This document shows positions 50,201-58,939 of a stretch of 64,000 bases of DNA, in pieces. The stretch comes from Rhodococcus pseudokoreensis (GTDB lineage Bacteria > Actinomycetota > Actinomycetes > Mycobacteriales > Mycobacteriaceae): assembly GCF_017068395.1 (NCBI RefSeq), contig NZ_CP070619.1:8122001-8186000 (forward strand). The letters run 5' to 3'. The translations under genes and the position numbers were made by a program. Below the pieces are notes generated by a model. The model did no database searches and had not been told where the DNA came from. It saw only the letters and a program-made list of their open reading frames with translations. Numbering within the stretch: the stretch's first letter is position 1; every line of letters starts with the position of its first letter.

Positions 50201-51424
50201 ATGGCGGTTGCGCCGCACGAATCAGCCAAAGTCAGCGCGCACGATCTCGCGCAATGGGCGTCCGGTATCGAGCCGGGGTCCGCAGATCTCGAACTCGGTC
50301 GGCGTGCTCTCGTCGATACTGTTGCGGTGACCATTGCCGCACTGGATGATCCGGTGGCTGCGTGGACGGACGGTTTGCCGGCTGCCCTTCGGTGGGCGTC
50401 GGTCGGACATGTGCTCGATTTCGACGATCTGCACATTCCTTCCACGACACACATCAGTGTGGTCTGCGTGCCCGCCACGTTGGCGGCGGGCGGCGGCTGC
50501 CGGGAGTATCTGGCGGCAGCGGGTGTGATGGCGCGTCTCGGTACAGCGCTCGGTTGGAACCACTACACACAGGGATGGCACACCACCGCGACGGTCGGTG
50601 CCATCTCGGCGGCTGTCGCGGCAGGACTGTCGCTCGGGCTCGATTCGGACCGTATTGCAACTGCGATGGCGCATGCCGTCCCCGGGGCGGGTGGCGTCCG
50701 TCAAGCCTTCGGCACCGCGGGTAAGCCGATACAGGTCGGCTTTGCTGCCCAGGCCGGTGTGCGTGCGGCGAGGCTCGCCGCCGCCGGAGCGACTGCCGAC
50801 CCCCGGGCCGTCGGCGAATGGTTTCGGCTGGTCGGCGGGCGGAGCATCCCGCAGATCGAAGGTCCTATCGTTCCGGATGGTCTCGGGCTGAAGCTTCACC
50901 CGTGTTGCTACGCGCTTCAACGTCCGATCGGGGCGATCCGGTCGCTCGGCAGGCTACCGGTTGACGGCATCGACCGCATACGTCTGCGCACTCCACACAG
51001 CGCTGTTCTTCCATTGATTCACGACTATCCGGCTTCGGGCCTGGAGGGCAAGTTCTCGCTGAACTACGGTATCGCCGCCGCGTTGCTGGACGGATTCCCC
51101 GGCATCGACAGCTTCACCGACGCTGCCGTGCGCCGACGGGAAGTTCGGAGCATTCTCGACCGTGTCAGCCTGGTGGCTGAGCCCGTAGGGGAGGGGGTGC
51201 TCGATGGAGACTGTGCGGTAGTCGTCGAACTCGCCGACGGATCACATCTCGAGGCCGTGGTCGCGGTTCCTGAGGGGCATCCGCGCAGGCCCGCGTCCGC
51301 CGCGGATTTCGAAGCCAAGGTTCGAGGGTGCGTCGGCGACGGACGAGCCGGCGAGGTTCTGGAACTGGACTGGACCTCGGCAGCGGCACTATTGCAACGT
51401 CACCTGCCGGGCGGAGTCGACTGA
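50201..51424 (+). CDS. MmgE/PrpD family protein
   Basis: A 407-residue member of the MmgE/PrpD fold: DTVAVTIAALDD, the conserved GHVLDFDDLHIPSTTHISVV, GWNHYTQGWHTTATVGAISA, LKLHPCCYALQRPIGAI and LEGKFSLNYGIAAALLDG. The fold includes 2-methylcitrate dehydratase, cis-aconitate decarboxylase and iminodisuccinate epimerase, so either dehydration or decarboxylation of a di- or tricarboxylic acid is possible. ATG 50201 has AAGGAG nine bases upstream. It is divergent from the MHS transporter across a 400-base region with two operator-like elements. Confidence 0.83.
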   Translation: MAVAPHESAKVSAHDLAQWASGIEPGSADLELGRRALVDTVAVTIAALDDPVAAWTDGLPAALRWASVGHVLDFDDLHIPSTTHISVVCVPATLAAGGGCREYLAAAGVMARLGTALGWNHYTQGWHTTATVGAISAAVAAGLSLGLDSDRIATAMAHAVPGAGGVRQAFGTAGKPIQVGFAAQAGVRAARLAAAGATADPRAVGEWFRLVGGRSIPQIEGPIVPDGLGLKLHPCCYALQRPIGAIRSLGRLPVDGIDRIRLRTPHSAVLPLIHDYPASGLEGKFSLNYGIAAALLDGFPGIDSFTDAAVRRREVRSILDRVSLVAEPVGEGVLDGDCAVVVELADGSHLEAVVAVPEGHPRRPASAADFEAKVRGCVGDGRAGEVLELDWTSAAALLQRHLPGGVD

Positions 51425-51562
51425 GGACCGCTCGTCATCCCGCGAGCGCCTCTTCCGACCTCTCGCATGCCCGGTATTGACACCGGGGGTGCCGCGGGTC
51501 ACAATTCACAAAGTTGACATGACTGTCACGTCATACTTTGTTCGATTGCCCGAGGAGGCAGG

Positions 51563-52489
51563 ATGACGACGTCCATATCCGACATGCGAGAACTGGGCCG
51601 GCGGTTGAGCAACTGGGGTCGTTGGGGTGCCGACGACGAGCGTGGAACCACGAATCTCATCACGCCCGAGCGTGTGGCAGCTGCCGCTGCGCTGATTCGG
51701 ACCGGCACGATCTTCGAACTGGGCATTCCGCTCGACGGGGACGGGCCCCAGCCGGGAGGCAATCGGATCAACCCGATCAGGCTGATGGCCGAGAACGGCC
51801 AGGAGCAGGTGCTTCCCGGCGGCTTCAAATGGGCCGACGACTACGTCTTCATGCCGCTGCAGGCGGGCTCGCAGTACGACTCCCTGTCCCATGTGCACTA
51901 CGACGATCAGTTGTACAACGGTCATCCGGGTACGGGGGTCACCGTCAAGGGCGCCGACAAGTGCGGGATCCACACTCAGGCGAAGGGGATCGCCGGTCGC
52001 GGCGTGCTGCTCGACGTAGCAAGGGCGCGCGGTGTGGAGTGGCTCGAGGCCGGGACGGCGATCACTCCGGACGAACTCGACGCCGTCGCTGCCGCGCAGA
52101 ACGTCGAGGTGGGCCCGGGAGACATCGTGCTGATCCGCACCGGTTGGCGCGCAAAGTTTCTCGCCGACCACGACCCGGCGGGGTTCATGGCCGGTGAGCC
52201 GGGGTTGAGTCTGTCGTGTGCCACGTGGCTGCGGGAGCGCGACGTCGCGGTGGTGGGCTCGGACAACTGGGCGGTCGAGGTGATGCCCGGCGAGAATCCG
52301 GGGGCGTTGTTCGAGCTTCACATGGTGTTGATCCGCGACATGGGCATGACCCTTGCCGAGTTGCTCGACTTCGAGGAGCTGTCCGCCGCCTGCGCCGCCG
52401 ACGGCGTGTACGACTTCTTCTATGCCGGACCACCGCTCCAGTTCACCCGCGGGGTGGGGTCGCCGATCAACCCGCTCGCGATCCGATGA
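51563..52489 (+). CDS. cyclase family protein (PF04199 type)
   Basis: A 308-residue protein of the putative-cyclase/kynurenine-formamidase superfamily. The metal-site region appears as QAGSQYDSLSHVHYDDQLYN, with Gln in place of the first His of the formamidase motif, as is usual in the long-chain branch; GDIVLIRTGWRAKF and the late FELHMVLIRDMG follow. Such enzymes hydrolyse amide or lactone bonds. Start ATG 51563 is preceded by GAGGAGG. It is probably the first gene of an operon with the acyl-CoA ligase and the ABC importer. Confidence 0.8.
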   Translation: MTTSISDMRELGRRLSNWGRWGADDERGTTNLITPERVAAAAALIRTGTIFELGIPLDGDGPQPGGNRINPIRLMAENGQEQVLPGGFKWADDYVFMPLQAGSQYDSLSHVHYDDQLYNGHPGTGVTVKGADKCGIHTQAKGIAGRGVLLDVARARGVEWLEAGTAITPDELDAVAAAQNVEVGPGDIVLIRTGWRAKFLADHDPAGFMAGEPGLSLSCATWLRERDVAVVGSDNWAVEVMPGENPGALFELHMVLIRDMGMTLAELLDFEELSAACAADGVYDFFYAGPPLQFTRGVGSPINPLAIR

Positions 52490-52533
52490 GCACCGAGTCC
52501 ACCGCCACCTCATCCGTTCCAAGGAGAAACTGA

Positions 52534-54066
52534 ATGCTGGTCAGCGACATCGTCGAGTACGGCGCGCGCAAGCATCCCGATCGGATCGCACTGCGATTCG
52601 AGGACGACGCGGTGACCTACGCCGAGCTGCGTGATCGCAGCCGACGGCTCGCGGGCGCACTGCTCGGTGTCGCCGCGCCGGGGGACCGGGTCGCGATCCT
52701 GTCCACCAATTGCACCGAGTACTTCGACTGCTACTACGGTGTGCCGATGGCCGGGATGGCCCTGACCATCCTCAACTTCCGGCTGCATCCCGACCAAATC
52801 GCGGCGTTGATCGAGCATTCCGGTGCCACCGTGCTGATCGTGGCCGAAGAGTTCGCCGGCGCAATCGAGCAGATCCGCGGTTCGATCCCGTCGGTGCACA
52901 CGGTCGTCTCGATCGGGGCCGCCCCGGGGACCGTCGGCTGGGACGATTTCGTGGGCGTCGGACCCGCGCAGGCACCGTCGGTGCGGCCGGCGCCGGACGA
53001 CGTCGCGTGGCTGGTCTACACGTCCGGCACGACCGGCACGCCGAAGGGCGTGATGATCAGCCACCGCAACCTGGTCAGCGGGATCACGTCCTCGGCGCTG
53101 CAGTGGGCTCTGCCGGAGGACACGGTGTTCCTGTTCTGTTTCCCGCTGTGCCATGTCGGCGGGTACGTGACGTTGCTCAACCATCTGATGGGGAGCACCG
53201 TCGGCATCGTCCGCGCCTACGACAACGCGACGTTCCTGCGTCTGGTGGAGCAATGGCAGGTCACGCAGACCGGGCTGGCACCCACGATGATCAACTTCCT
53301 GCTCCAGGATCCCGCCCTTGCCGACCACGATCTCAGTACCCTGCAGGCGATCGGGTACGGATCGTCGGCGATCCCGGCGCAAGTGCTGCGGCAGGGACTC
53401 GAACGTCTCCGCTGCGACTTCTATCAGGGCATGGGAATGACGGAACTCGCAGGCAACGTGCTCCACCTCGACTACGACGCGCATCGGCGCGCCGCCCGTG
53501 GTGAGAGCGAATTGCTGGCGGCCGCAGGCAAACCCATGCGCCTGGTCGACATCCGCATCGTCGACGATGCCATGCGCGACGTGCCCACCGGTCAGGTGGG
53601 GGAGATGGTGGTTCGCGGCGACCAGGTGATGACCGGCTACTGGCAGGATCCGGACGCGACCGCGGCCGCGTTCACCGACGGCTGGTTCCACACCGGCGAC
53701 CTGGTCCGACGCGACGAGGAGGGCTTCGTCTACATCGTCGACCGGAAGAAGGACCTGATCATCAGCGGCGGCGAGAACGTCGCCTCGCTGTCCGTCGAGC
53801 AAGCCCTCTACCGTCACCCCGCGGTCGCCGAGGCCGCGGCGATCGGCGTCGAGGACGACACCTGGGGCGAACTGGTCTGTGCGGTCGTCGTTCTCCGTGA
53901 CGGCGTTACCGCAACCGCGGACGACATCATCACCTCCTGCCGGGAACAGCTCGGCGGATTCCAGGTGCCCCGCCGGGTCGAGTTCGTCGACACCCTGCCT
54001 CGGAACGTCACCGGGAAGATCCTCAAACGCGATCTACGCGAACGGTTCTCCCGCACCACGGTCTAG
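52534..54066 (+). CDS. acyl-CoA synthetase (AMP-binding)
   Basis: A 510-residue adenylate-forming ligase with the AMP motif VYTSGTTGTPKGVMISH, YQGMGMTELAGNVLHLD, the hinge GDLVRRDEEGFVYIVDRKKD, LIISGGENVASLSVEQAL and the catalytic lysine near NVTGKILKRDLRE. It activates a carboxylic acid with ATP and CoA. It lies 44 bases after the cyclase and just before a complete amino-acid-type ABC importer, so it may activate the acid that is imported or released by the cyclase. Confidence 0.88.
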   Translation: MLVSDIVEYGARKHPDRIALRFEDDAVTYAELRDRSRRLAGALLGVAAPGDRVAILSTNCTEYFDCYYGVPMAGMALTILNFRLHPDQIAALIEHSGATVLIVAEEFAGAIEQIRGSIPSVHTVVSIGAAPGTVGWDDFVGVGPAQAPSVRPAPDDVAWLVYTSGTTGTPKGVMISHRNLVSGITSSALQWALPEDTVFLFCFPLCHVGGYVTLLNHLMGSTVGIVRAYDNATFLRLVEQWQVTQTGLAPTMINFLLQDPALADHDLSTLQAIGYGSSAIPAQVLRQGLERLRCDFYQGMGMTELAGNVLHLDYDAHRRAARGESELLAAAGKPMRLVDIRIVDDAMRDVPTGQVGEMVVRGDQVMTGYWQDPDATAAAFTDGWFHTGDLVRRDEEGFVYIVDRKKDLIISGGENVASLSVEQALYRHPAVAEAAAIGVEDDTWGELVCAVVVLRDGVTATADDIITSCREQLGGFQVPRRVEFVDTLPRNVTGKILKRDLRERFSRTTV

Positions 54067-54180
54067 TCCCACACACCGCGCAGGGCGGCGACGATTCTCG
54101 TCGCCGCCCGTCGCGCGCTGCCGAAAACAAGCCAGCTGGAACGTCTTCCGTCCCTGTGCCTTCCCCTCAACGGAGCAACC

Positions 54181-55419
54181 ATGAAACGTACCCTCGCCGC
54201 GGGCCTGACCGCCCTGTGCGCCGCCGCGGCCCTGACCGCATGTTCTGGCCGAGGTGACACCGCGACCGCCGCAGGTGGCTGTGACCCCGGCATCACCGAC
54301 ACCGAGATCCATTTCGGCACCAGCCTGGTCCAGTCGATCGCCGGACCCCAAGCGACCGCGGCATCCGCCCTGTTCGATGAGATCAACGCCGCCGGCGGCG
54401 TCGCGATGGGCGATGGCAAGTCCCGCAAGATCGTCTACACCGCACTCGACGACGGATACGATCCGGCGCGCACGGTCGGCAACGTCCGATCGCTGGTCGA
54501 ACAGCAACAGGTCTTCGCGATCCAGAACCTGATCGGCACCGCCTCGACCCTCGCGGTCGTCGACTACCTCACCCAGAAGAACGTCCCGCTGGTGTTCCCC
54601 ATGACCGGCACCGACGAACTGCTCACCACCCTCGACGAACGGCCCGTGGTCGCCGGCGCGGTGAACCCGCAGACCGGCTGGGAGGTCGCGGAGCGGGCGA
54701 AACAGATCCTCCGCGACCACCCGCAAGGCAAGGTCGCCGTGTTGTACTCGAACGACAGTCTGGGCAACGGCAGTCTCGACGCCCTGAAGTCCGCCCTCGA
54801 CGGCAGCGGCACACAGATCGTCGCCGAGCAGTCGTACGAACAGACCACACCGTCCGTGGACTCGCAGGTGGTCAACCTCGCGAGCTCCGGAGCCGACGTG
54901 TTCGTCAACTTCGCCACTGCCGGCTTCGTGACGCAGTCTCTGAAGAAGGCCCACGAGTTGAGCTGGAAGCCGGAGACGTACATCTACTCCGGCGCCACCG
55001 ACACCAACTTCGTCCTCGCACCGGCGGGCCTCGACGCCGCCGAGGGCGTGCACTCGTTCTACTGGATCTACGACGTCAGCAGCACCGACCACGACCAGGT
55101 GCCGGGGGTGCAGGAATGGCGCGCATTCGCCGGTCGGCACGCCGGTGCGTTCAAGTCCTCCGACACCATCGCCGCGACCGGCCACAACACGGCTCAGCTG
55201 CTGGTCGCCGCACTCGAACAGATGAAGGGATGCACCCGCGCCGATCTGCTCGATTCTGTCCGGAATCTGCACGCGGTCACCACCGACCTGTCCATCGACG
55301 GCGTCACGTTCGACACGAGCGCGGACTACCCGTACGCGATCACGTCGATGGCACCGATGACGTTCCGCGACGGCAGCTGGCACTACGACGCTGTGGTGAC
55401 GCGCAGCGCCGACCGATGA
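54181..55419 (+). CDS. livK: branched-chain-type ABC importer, solute-binding lipoprotein
   Basis: A 412-residue periplasmic-binding-type protein with a signal peptide and lipobox LTACSG (Cys21). It has the type I binding fold of the LivK/HAAT family: DTEIHFGTSLVQSIAGPQA, FDEINAAGGVAMGDG, VPLVFPMTGTDELLTT and ETYIYSGATDTNFVL. The ligand may be an amino acid, an aromatic acid or an amide, since this family is used for many. GGAG precedes ATG 54181. Its TGA overlaps the ATG of the next gene. Confidence 0.88.
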   Translation: MKRTLAAGLTALCAAAALTACSGRGDTATAAGGCDPGITDTEIHFGTSLVQSIAGPQATAASALFDEINAAGGVAMGDGKSRKIVYTALDDGYDPARTVGNVRSLVEQQQVFAIQNLIGTASTLAVVDYLTQKNVPLVFPMTGTDELLTTLDERPVVAGAVNPQTGWEVAERAKQILRDHPQGKVAVLYSNDSLGNGSLDALKSALDGSGTQIVAEQSYEQTTPSVDSQVVNLASSGADVFVNFATAGFVTQSLKKAHELSWKPETYIYSGATDTNFVLAPAGLDAAEGVHSFYWIYDVSSTDHDQVPGVQEWRAFAGRHAGAFKSSDTIAATGHNTAQLLVAALEQMKGCTRADLLDSVRNLHAVTTDLSIDGVTFDTSADYPYAITSMAPMTFRDGSWHYDAVVTRSADR

Positions 55420-56201
55420 CCGCCCGGCCACCGGAGGTGCCGACGCTGAAGGTCAGCGACGTCCGGTTGCGGTTCGGAGGAGTCGTCGCCCTCGACGGAC
55501 CGTCGTTCACGATCGAGCCCGGACAGATCGTCGGGCTGATCGGCCCGAACGGCGCCGGGAAGACCACCCTGTTCAACTGCATCAGCAGACTCTACGAACC
55601 GGATTCGGGCCAGATCACGTTCGGCGGCACCGACCTGCTCGCTCTGTCGGCGGACGGGGTCGCCGACGCCGGGATCGCGCGCACCTTCCAGAACATCGGC
55701 TTGTTCCCGACGATCTCGGTGCTCGACAACATCCTCACCGGGGCCTACTCGCGCACCCGGGCGGGTTTCCTCGCCACCGCGCTCGGACTTCTGCGCACCC
55801 GCAGGGAGGAGGCACGCGAACGGGACGAGGCCTGGGCTCTGCTCGAGTCGATGAATCTCGCGCACGTCGGCCGCGAACCGGCAGGCAACCTGCCCTACGG
55901 CACCCTCAAACGGGTCGAGCTCGCACGGGCACTGATGCAACGACCTCGCCTGCTGATGCTCGACGAACCGGCGAACGGACTGATCCACGAGGAGGTCCTC
56001 GAACTCGCCGACACGGTCCGCCGGTTGCGCGACGAGCGAGGATTCTCGGTGCTGCTCGTTGAGCACCACATGGCCATGGTGATGTCGATCTCGGACCGGG
56101 TGGTGGTGCTGAACTTCGGTCAGAAGGTCACCGAAGGCGAACCGGCAGAGGTTGCTGCCCACCCCGAGGTCATCGAGGCGTACCTGGGCGGTGCGGCATG
56201 A
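55416..56201 (+). CDS. livG: ABC importer ATPase, LivG type
   Basis: A 261-residue ATPase with P-loop GPNGAGKTTLFN, the LivG-type long insert (ARTFQNIGLFPTISVLDNIL; GAYSRTRAGFLATALGLLRT), signature region LPYGTLKRVELARALMQRPR and Walker B LLMLDEPANGL. Two usual LivG residues differ: the signature lacks the second Gly/Gln pair and ANGL replaces AAGL. Start ATG 55416 overlaps the livK stop, and its own stop overlaps livF (ATGA). Confidence 0.9.
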   Translation: MTARPPEVPTLKVSDVRLRFGGVVALDGPSFTIEPGQIVGLIGPNGAGKTTLFNCISRLYEPDSGQITFGGTDLLALSADGVADAGIARTFQNIGLFPTISVLDNILTGAYSRTRAGFLATALGLLRTRREEARERDEAWALLESMNLAHVGREPAGNLPYGTLKRVELARALMQRPRLLMLDEPANGLIHEEVLELADTVRRLRDERGFSVLLVEHHMAMVMSISDRVVVLNFGQKVTEGEPAEVAAHPEVIEAYLGGAA

Positions 56202-56905
56202 ATCTGCTCACCGTCGAAAATCTGCATGCAAGATACGGCCACGCGGAAGTGCTGCACGGCATCGACTTCCGGGTACCGGCGGGGGAGGTGACCGTGGTAC
56301 TCGGCGCGAACGGCGCAGGCAAGACCACCATCCTCCGGTCGATCTGCCAGATGGTCCGCACCAGCGGGTGCATCAGGCTCGACGGCCGCGACATCACCGG
56401 CATGCGTACCGACCGGATCGCCCGGCTCGGTGTGGCCCATGTTCCGCAGGGCCGCGGCACCTTCGGCACCCTGACAGTGGAGGAGAACCTTCGCGTCGGG
56501 GGATTCACGACGTCGGCCGCGATCACCGACCGGGCCGTCGAGCACTGGTACGACTTCTTCCCGCGATTGCGCGAGCGACGCAACCAGCAGGCGGGCGGGC
56601 TCAGCGGCGGTGAACAGCAGATGCTCGCGATCGCCCGCGCGCTGGTGGCCGGGCCGCGTCTGCTGCTGCTCGACGAGCCGTCCCTCGGCCTGGCCCCGCG
56701 CATCACGCAGGAGGTTTTCCGTGCGCTCGGCCGGATCAGCCAGGAGACCGAGACCACGATCCTCGTGGTCGAACAGAACGCGCACCTCGCCCTCGAGATC
56801 GGCACGTCCGCGGTCCTCGTGGACGCGGGTCGAGTCGTCGCCCAACGCCCCGCCGCCGGATTGGCGCACGACGAGTCGGTGCGACGCGCCTACCTCGGCT
56901 ACTGA
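56198..56905 (+). CDS. livF: ABC importer ATPase, LivF type
   Basis: A 235-residue ATPase with P-loop GANGAGKTTILR, GVAHVPQGRGTFGTLTVEEN (the LivF-typical Q-loop region), signature LSGGEQQMLAIARALVAGPR and Walker B LLLLDEPSLGLAP. It forms the second nucleotide-binding half of the importer. ATG 56198 overlaps the livG stop; livH starts 16 bases after its stop. Confidence 0.9.
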   Translation: MNLLTVENLHARYGHAEVLHGIDFRVPAGEVTVVLGANGAGKTTILRSICQMVRTSGCIRLDGRDITGMRTDRIARLGVAHVPQGRGTFGTLTVEENLRVGGFTTSAAITDRAVEHWYDFFPRLRERRNQQAGGLSGGEQQMLAIARALVAGPRLLLLDEPSLGLAPRITQEVFRALGRISQETETTILVVEQNAHLALEIGTSAVLVDAGRVVAQRPAAGLAHDESVRRAYLGY

Positions 56906-56921
56906 GCACAGGAGAGTGGTC

Positions 56922-57806
56922 ATGGATGTATTTCTCCAACAACTGGTGGACGGGCTCATGTGGGGCGCCCTGTACGGCGCGTTCGCGCTGAGCATCGTCC
57001 TGGTCTACCGCGCATCGGGAATCGTCAACTTCGCGCAGGGCGAGATGGCGATGTTCTCGGCGTTCTTCGCCTGGCAGTTCCACGCATGGGGTGCGCCGCT
57101 GTACCTTGCCGTTCTCGGCGCGATGGCGGTCGCCTTCGTCGGGGGAGCCGCCACCGAACGGGTACTGATCCGGCCGCTGGCATCGTCCCCGAACCACATG
57201 CCGCTGGTCATCATCACCCTCGGCCTGATGCTGGTGCTCAACAGCGCCGCCGGCTGGATCTGGGGCGTGCAGAGCAAGGAGTTCCCGGCGATCGTGTCCG
57301 GGCCGGTGCTCACGCTCGGTCCTGTCGCGGTTTCCCAGCAGTCGCTGGTCATCGTCGCCGCCGTCGTCGTGGTCGCGGCGCTGCTGTTCGTCCTGTTCCA
57401 GCGAACGAAGGTCGGTCTGGCGATGCGGGCGGCGGCAGACAACCCGGACTCGGCGCAACTGATCGGTGTGCCCGTCGGCCGGATGCTCATGATCGGCTGG
57501 GGCCTCGCCGCGACCATCGGAGCCCTTGCCGCCTCCCTCGCGGCGCCGCAGCTGTTCCTGCAACCGAACATGCTCGTCGCCTCGCTGATTTACTCGTTCG
57601 CCGCCGCGGTCCTCGGCGGCCTCGACAGTCCGGTCGGTGCACTCGTCGGTGGGTTGTGCGTGGGTGTCGCGGAAAACCTTGCCGGCACCTACATTTCCTG
57701 GATCGGCCACGACTTCAAACAGGCCGTGGCGTTGGCCCTGATCCTCGGTGTGTTGCTTCTCAAACCCGAGGGTCTGTTCGGTGCACGGAAGGTGGCCCGA
57801 GTATGA
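56922..57806 (+). CDS. livH: ABC importer permease, LivH type
   Basis: A 294-residue membrane protein with about eight hydrophobic segments and LivH features: VDGLMWGALYGAFALSIVLV, VNFAQGEMAMFSAFFAW, RTKVGLAMRAAADNPDSAQL (the coupling loop to the ATPases) and FAAAVLGGLDSPVGALVGGL. ATG 56922 follows AGGAGA. Its TGA overlaps the livM ATG. Confidence 0.9.
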   Translation: MDVFLQQLVDGLMWGALYGAFALSIVLVYRASGIVNFAQGEMAMFSAFFAWQFHAWGAPLYLAVLGAMAVAFVGGAATERVLIRPLASSPNHMPLVIITLGLMLVLNSAAGWIWGVQSKEFPAIVSGPVLTLGPVAVSQQSLVIVAAVVVVAALLFVLFQRTKVGLAMRAAADNPDSAQLIGVPVGRMLMIGWGLAATIGALAASLAAPQLFLQPNMLVASLIYSFAAAVLGGLDSPVGALVGGLCVGVAENLAGTYISWIGHDFKQAVALALILGVLLLKPEGLFGARKVARV

Positions 57807-58867
57807 GAATCGTCGAACTACTTCGCCGTCCCCGAGCCGAACTCGACCCACCACGGTGGCTGGCGAGAGCGACGGTCGCGGTGGTGATCCTCGTGACGGC
57901 GGTGGCGCCGTTGGTGTCGGCGCCGTACGTCAACTTCGACCGATCCATGGTGCTGGTGTACGTGGTGGTCGGGCTGGGACTGAACCTGCTGACCGGCAAC
58001 ACCGGTCAGATCTCTCTCGGCCACGGCTTCTTCTTCGCCGTCGGTGCGTACCTCAGCGCCGTGCTGGTCGAGAATCACGACGTCCCGTACCTGCTGCTCC
58101 TTCCGGTCGCGTTCGCGGTCTGCTTCGTGATCGGGTACCTGTTCGGCCTGCCCGCCCTGCGCCTGCACGGACTCCAGTTGGCGCTCGCCACCCTGGGGCT
58201 GGCACTGGTGACCCCGGCGGTGATCAAACGGTTCGAGCACGTCACCGACGGGCAGGCGGGAATCAACATCGCCGGCGCCGAGCCACCGGCATTCAGTGGG
58301 CTCGAACGCGACCAGTGGGTGTACTACCTGTGCCTGGTGGTGGCGCTGATCGCCTTCTTCGTGGTGCGGCGACTCTCCACCGGCCGGATCGGCCGATCAC
58401 TGATCGCGATCCGGGACTACGAGGCCGTCGCCACCACGCTCGGCGTCGGGGCCACCCGCACGAAGACGACGGTGTTCGCGCTCAGCGCGGCCTTCGCCGG
58501 TGTCGGCGGCGTGCTCTACAGCTTCGTCGTGCAGTACGTCGGCCCCGAGGCATTCGGACTCCCGCTGGCGATCGCGTTCATCACCATGATCGTCATCGGT
58601 GGCCTCGGCACTGTCCCCGGTGTGGTGTTCGGGGCGTTCTTCGTGCAGTACGTGCCGCAGTGGACGGCGGAGATCAACCAGTCGGCGGCGGGCATCACGT
58701 ACGGTGCGGCGTTGATCGTCTTCATCTTCGTGATCCCGTACGGGCTGATCAGTGTGATCCGGTGGGTGTTGGCGCCGCTGGTGAACAAGATCCCCGGCAC
58801 TCGCCGCCACAGGGCTTTTGCGTCTTCGGCCGACGAGGATCCGCGGGAGCCGGTCGTCTCCCACTGA
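57803..58867 (+). CDS. livM: ABC importer permease, LivM type
   Basis: A 354-residue membrane protein with LivM features: LGLNLLTGNTGQISLGHGFF, FAVGAYLSAVLVENHDVPYL, RIGRSLIAIRDYEAVATTLG (coupling loop) and FITMIVIGGLGTVPGVVFGA. The tail is charged. It completes the K-G-F-H-M set; the operon ends at a strong hairpin 24 bases later. Confidence 0.9.
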   Translation: MRIVELLRRPRAELDPPRWLARATVAVVILVTAVAPLVSAPYVNFDRSMVLVYVVVGLGLNLLTGNTGQISLGHGFFFAVGAYLSAVLVENHDVPYLLLLPVAFAVCFVIGYLFGLPALRLHGLQLALATLGLALVTPAVIKRFEHVTDGQAGINIAGAEPPAFSGLERDQWVYYLCLVVALIAFFVVRRLSTGRIGRSLIAIRDYEAVATTLGVGATRTKTTVFALSAAFAGVGGVLYSFVVQYVGPEAFGLPLAIAFITMIVIGGLGTVPGVVFGAFFVQYVPQWTAEINQSAAGITYGAALIVFIFVIPYGLISVIRWVLAPLVNKIPGTRRHRAFASSADEDPREPVVSH

Positions 58868-58890
58868 CGAACTGTAGGAGCCCGAAAACG

Positions 58891-58926
58891 GGAAGTGCCC
58901 GGCGGACGAATCCGCCGGGCACTTCC
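58891..58926. terminator. bidirectional terminator, perfect 16-bp stem with tetraloop
   Basis: Arms 58891-58906 (GGAAGTGCCCGGCGGA) and 58911-58926 are perfectly complementary around CGAA. It lies between the liv operon and the converging operon that ends at 58940. Confidence 0.9.
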
Positions 58927-58939
58927 CCGCTTTTCGCAG

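Noticed and set aside
51490..51545. Additional IclR-type operator before the cyclase gene
   Set aside because: GTGCCGCGGGTCAC is present but the right arm does not match at the seven-base spacing, so the cyclase operon was not added to the predicted regulon.
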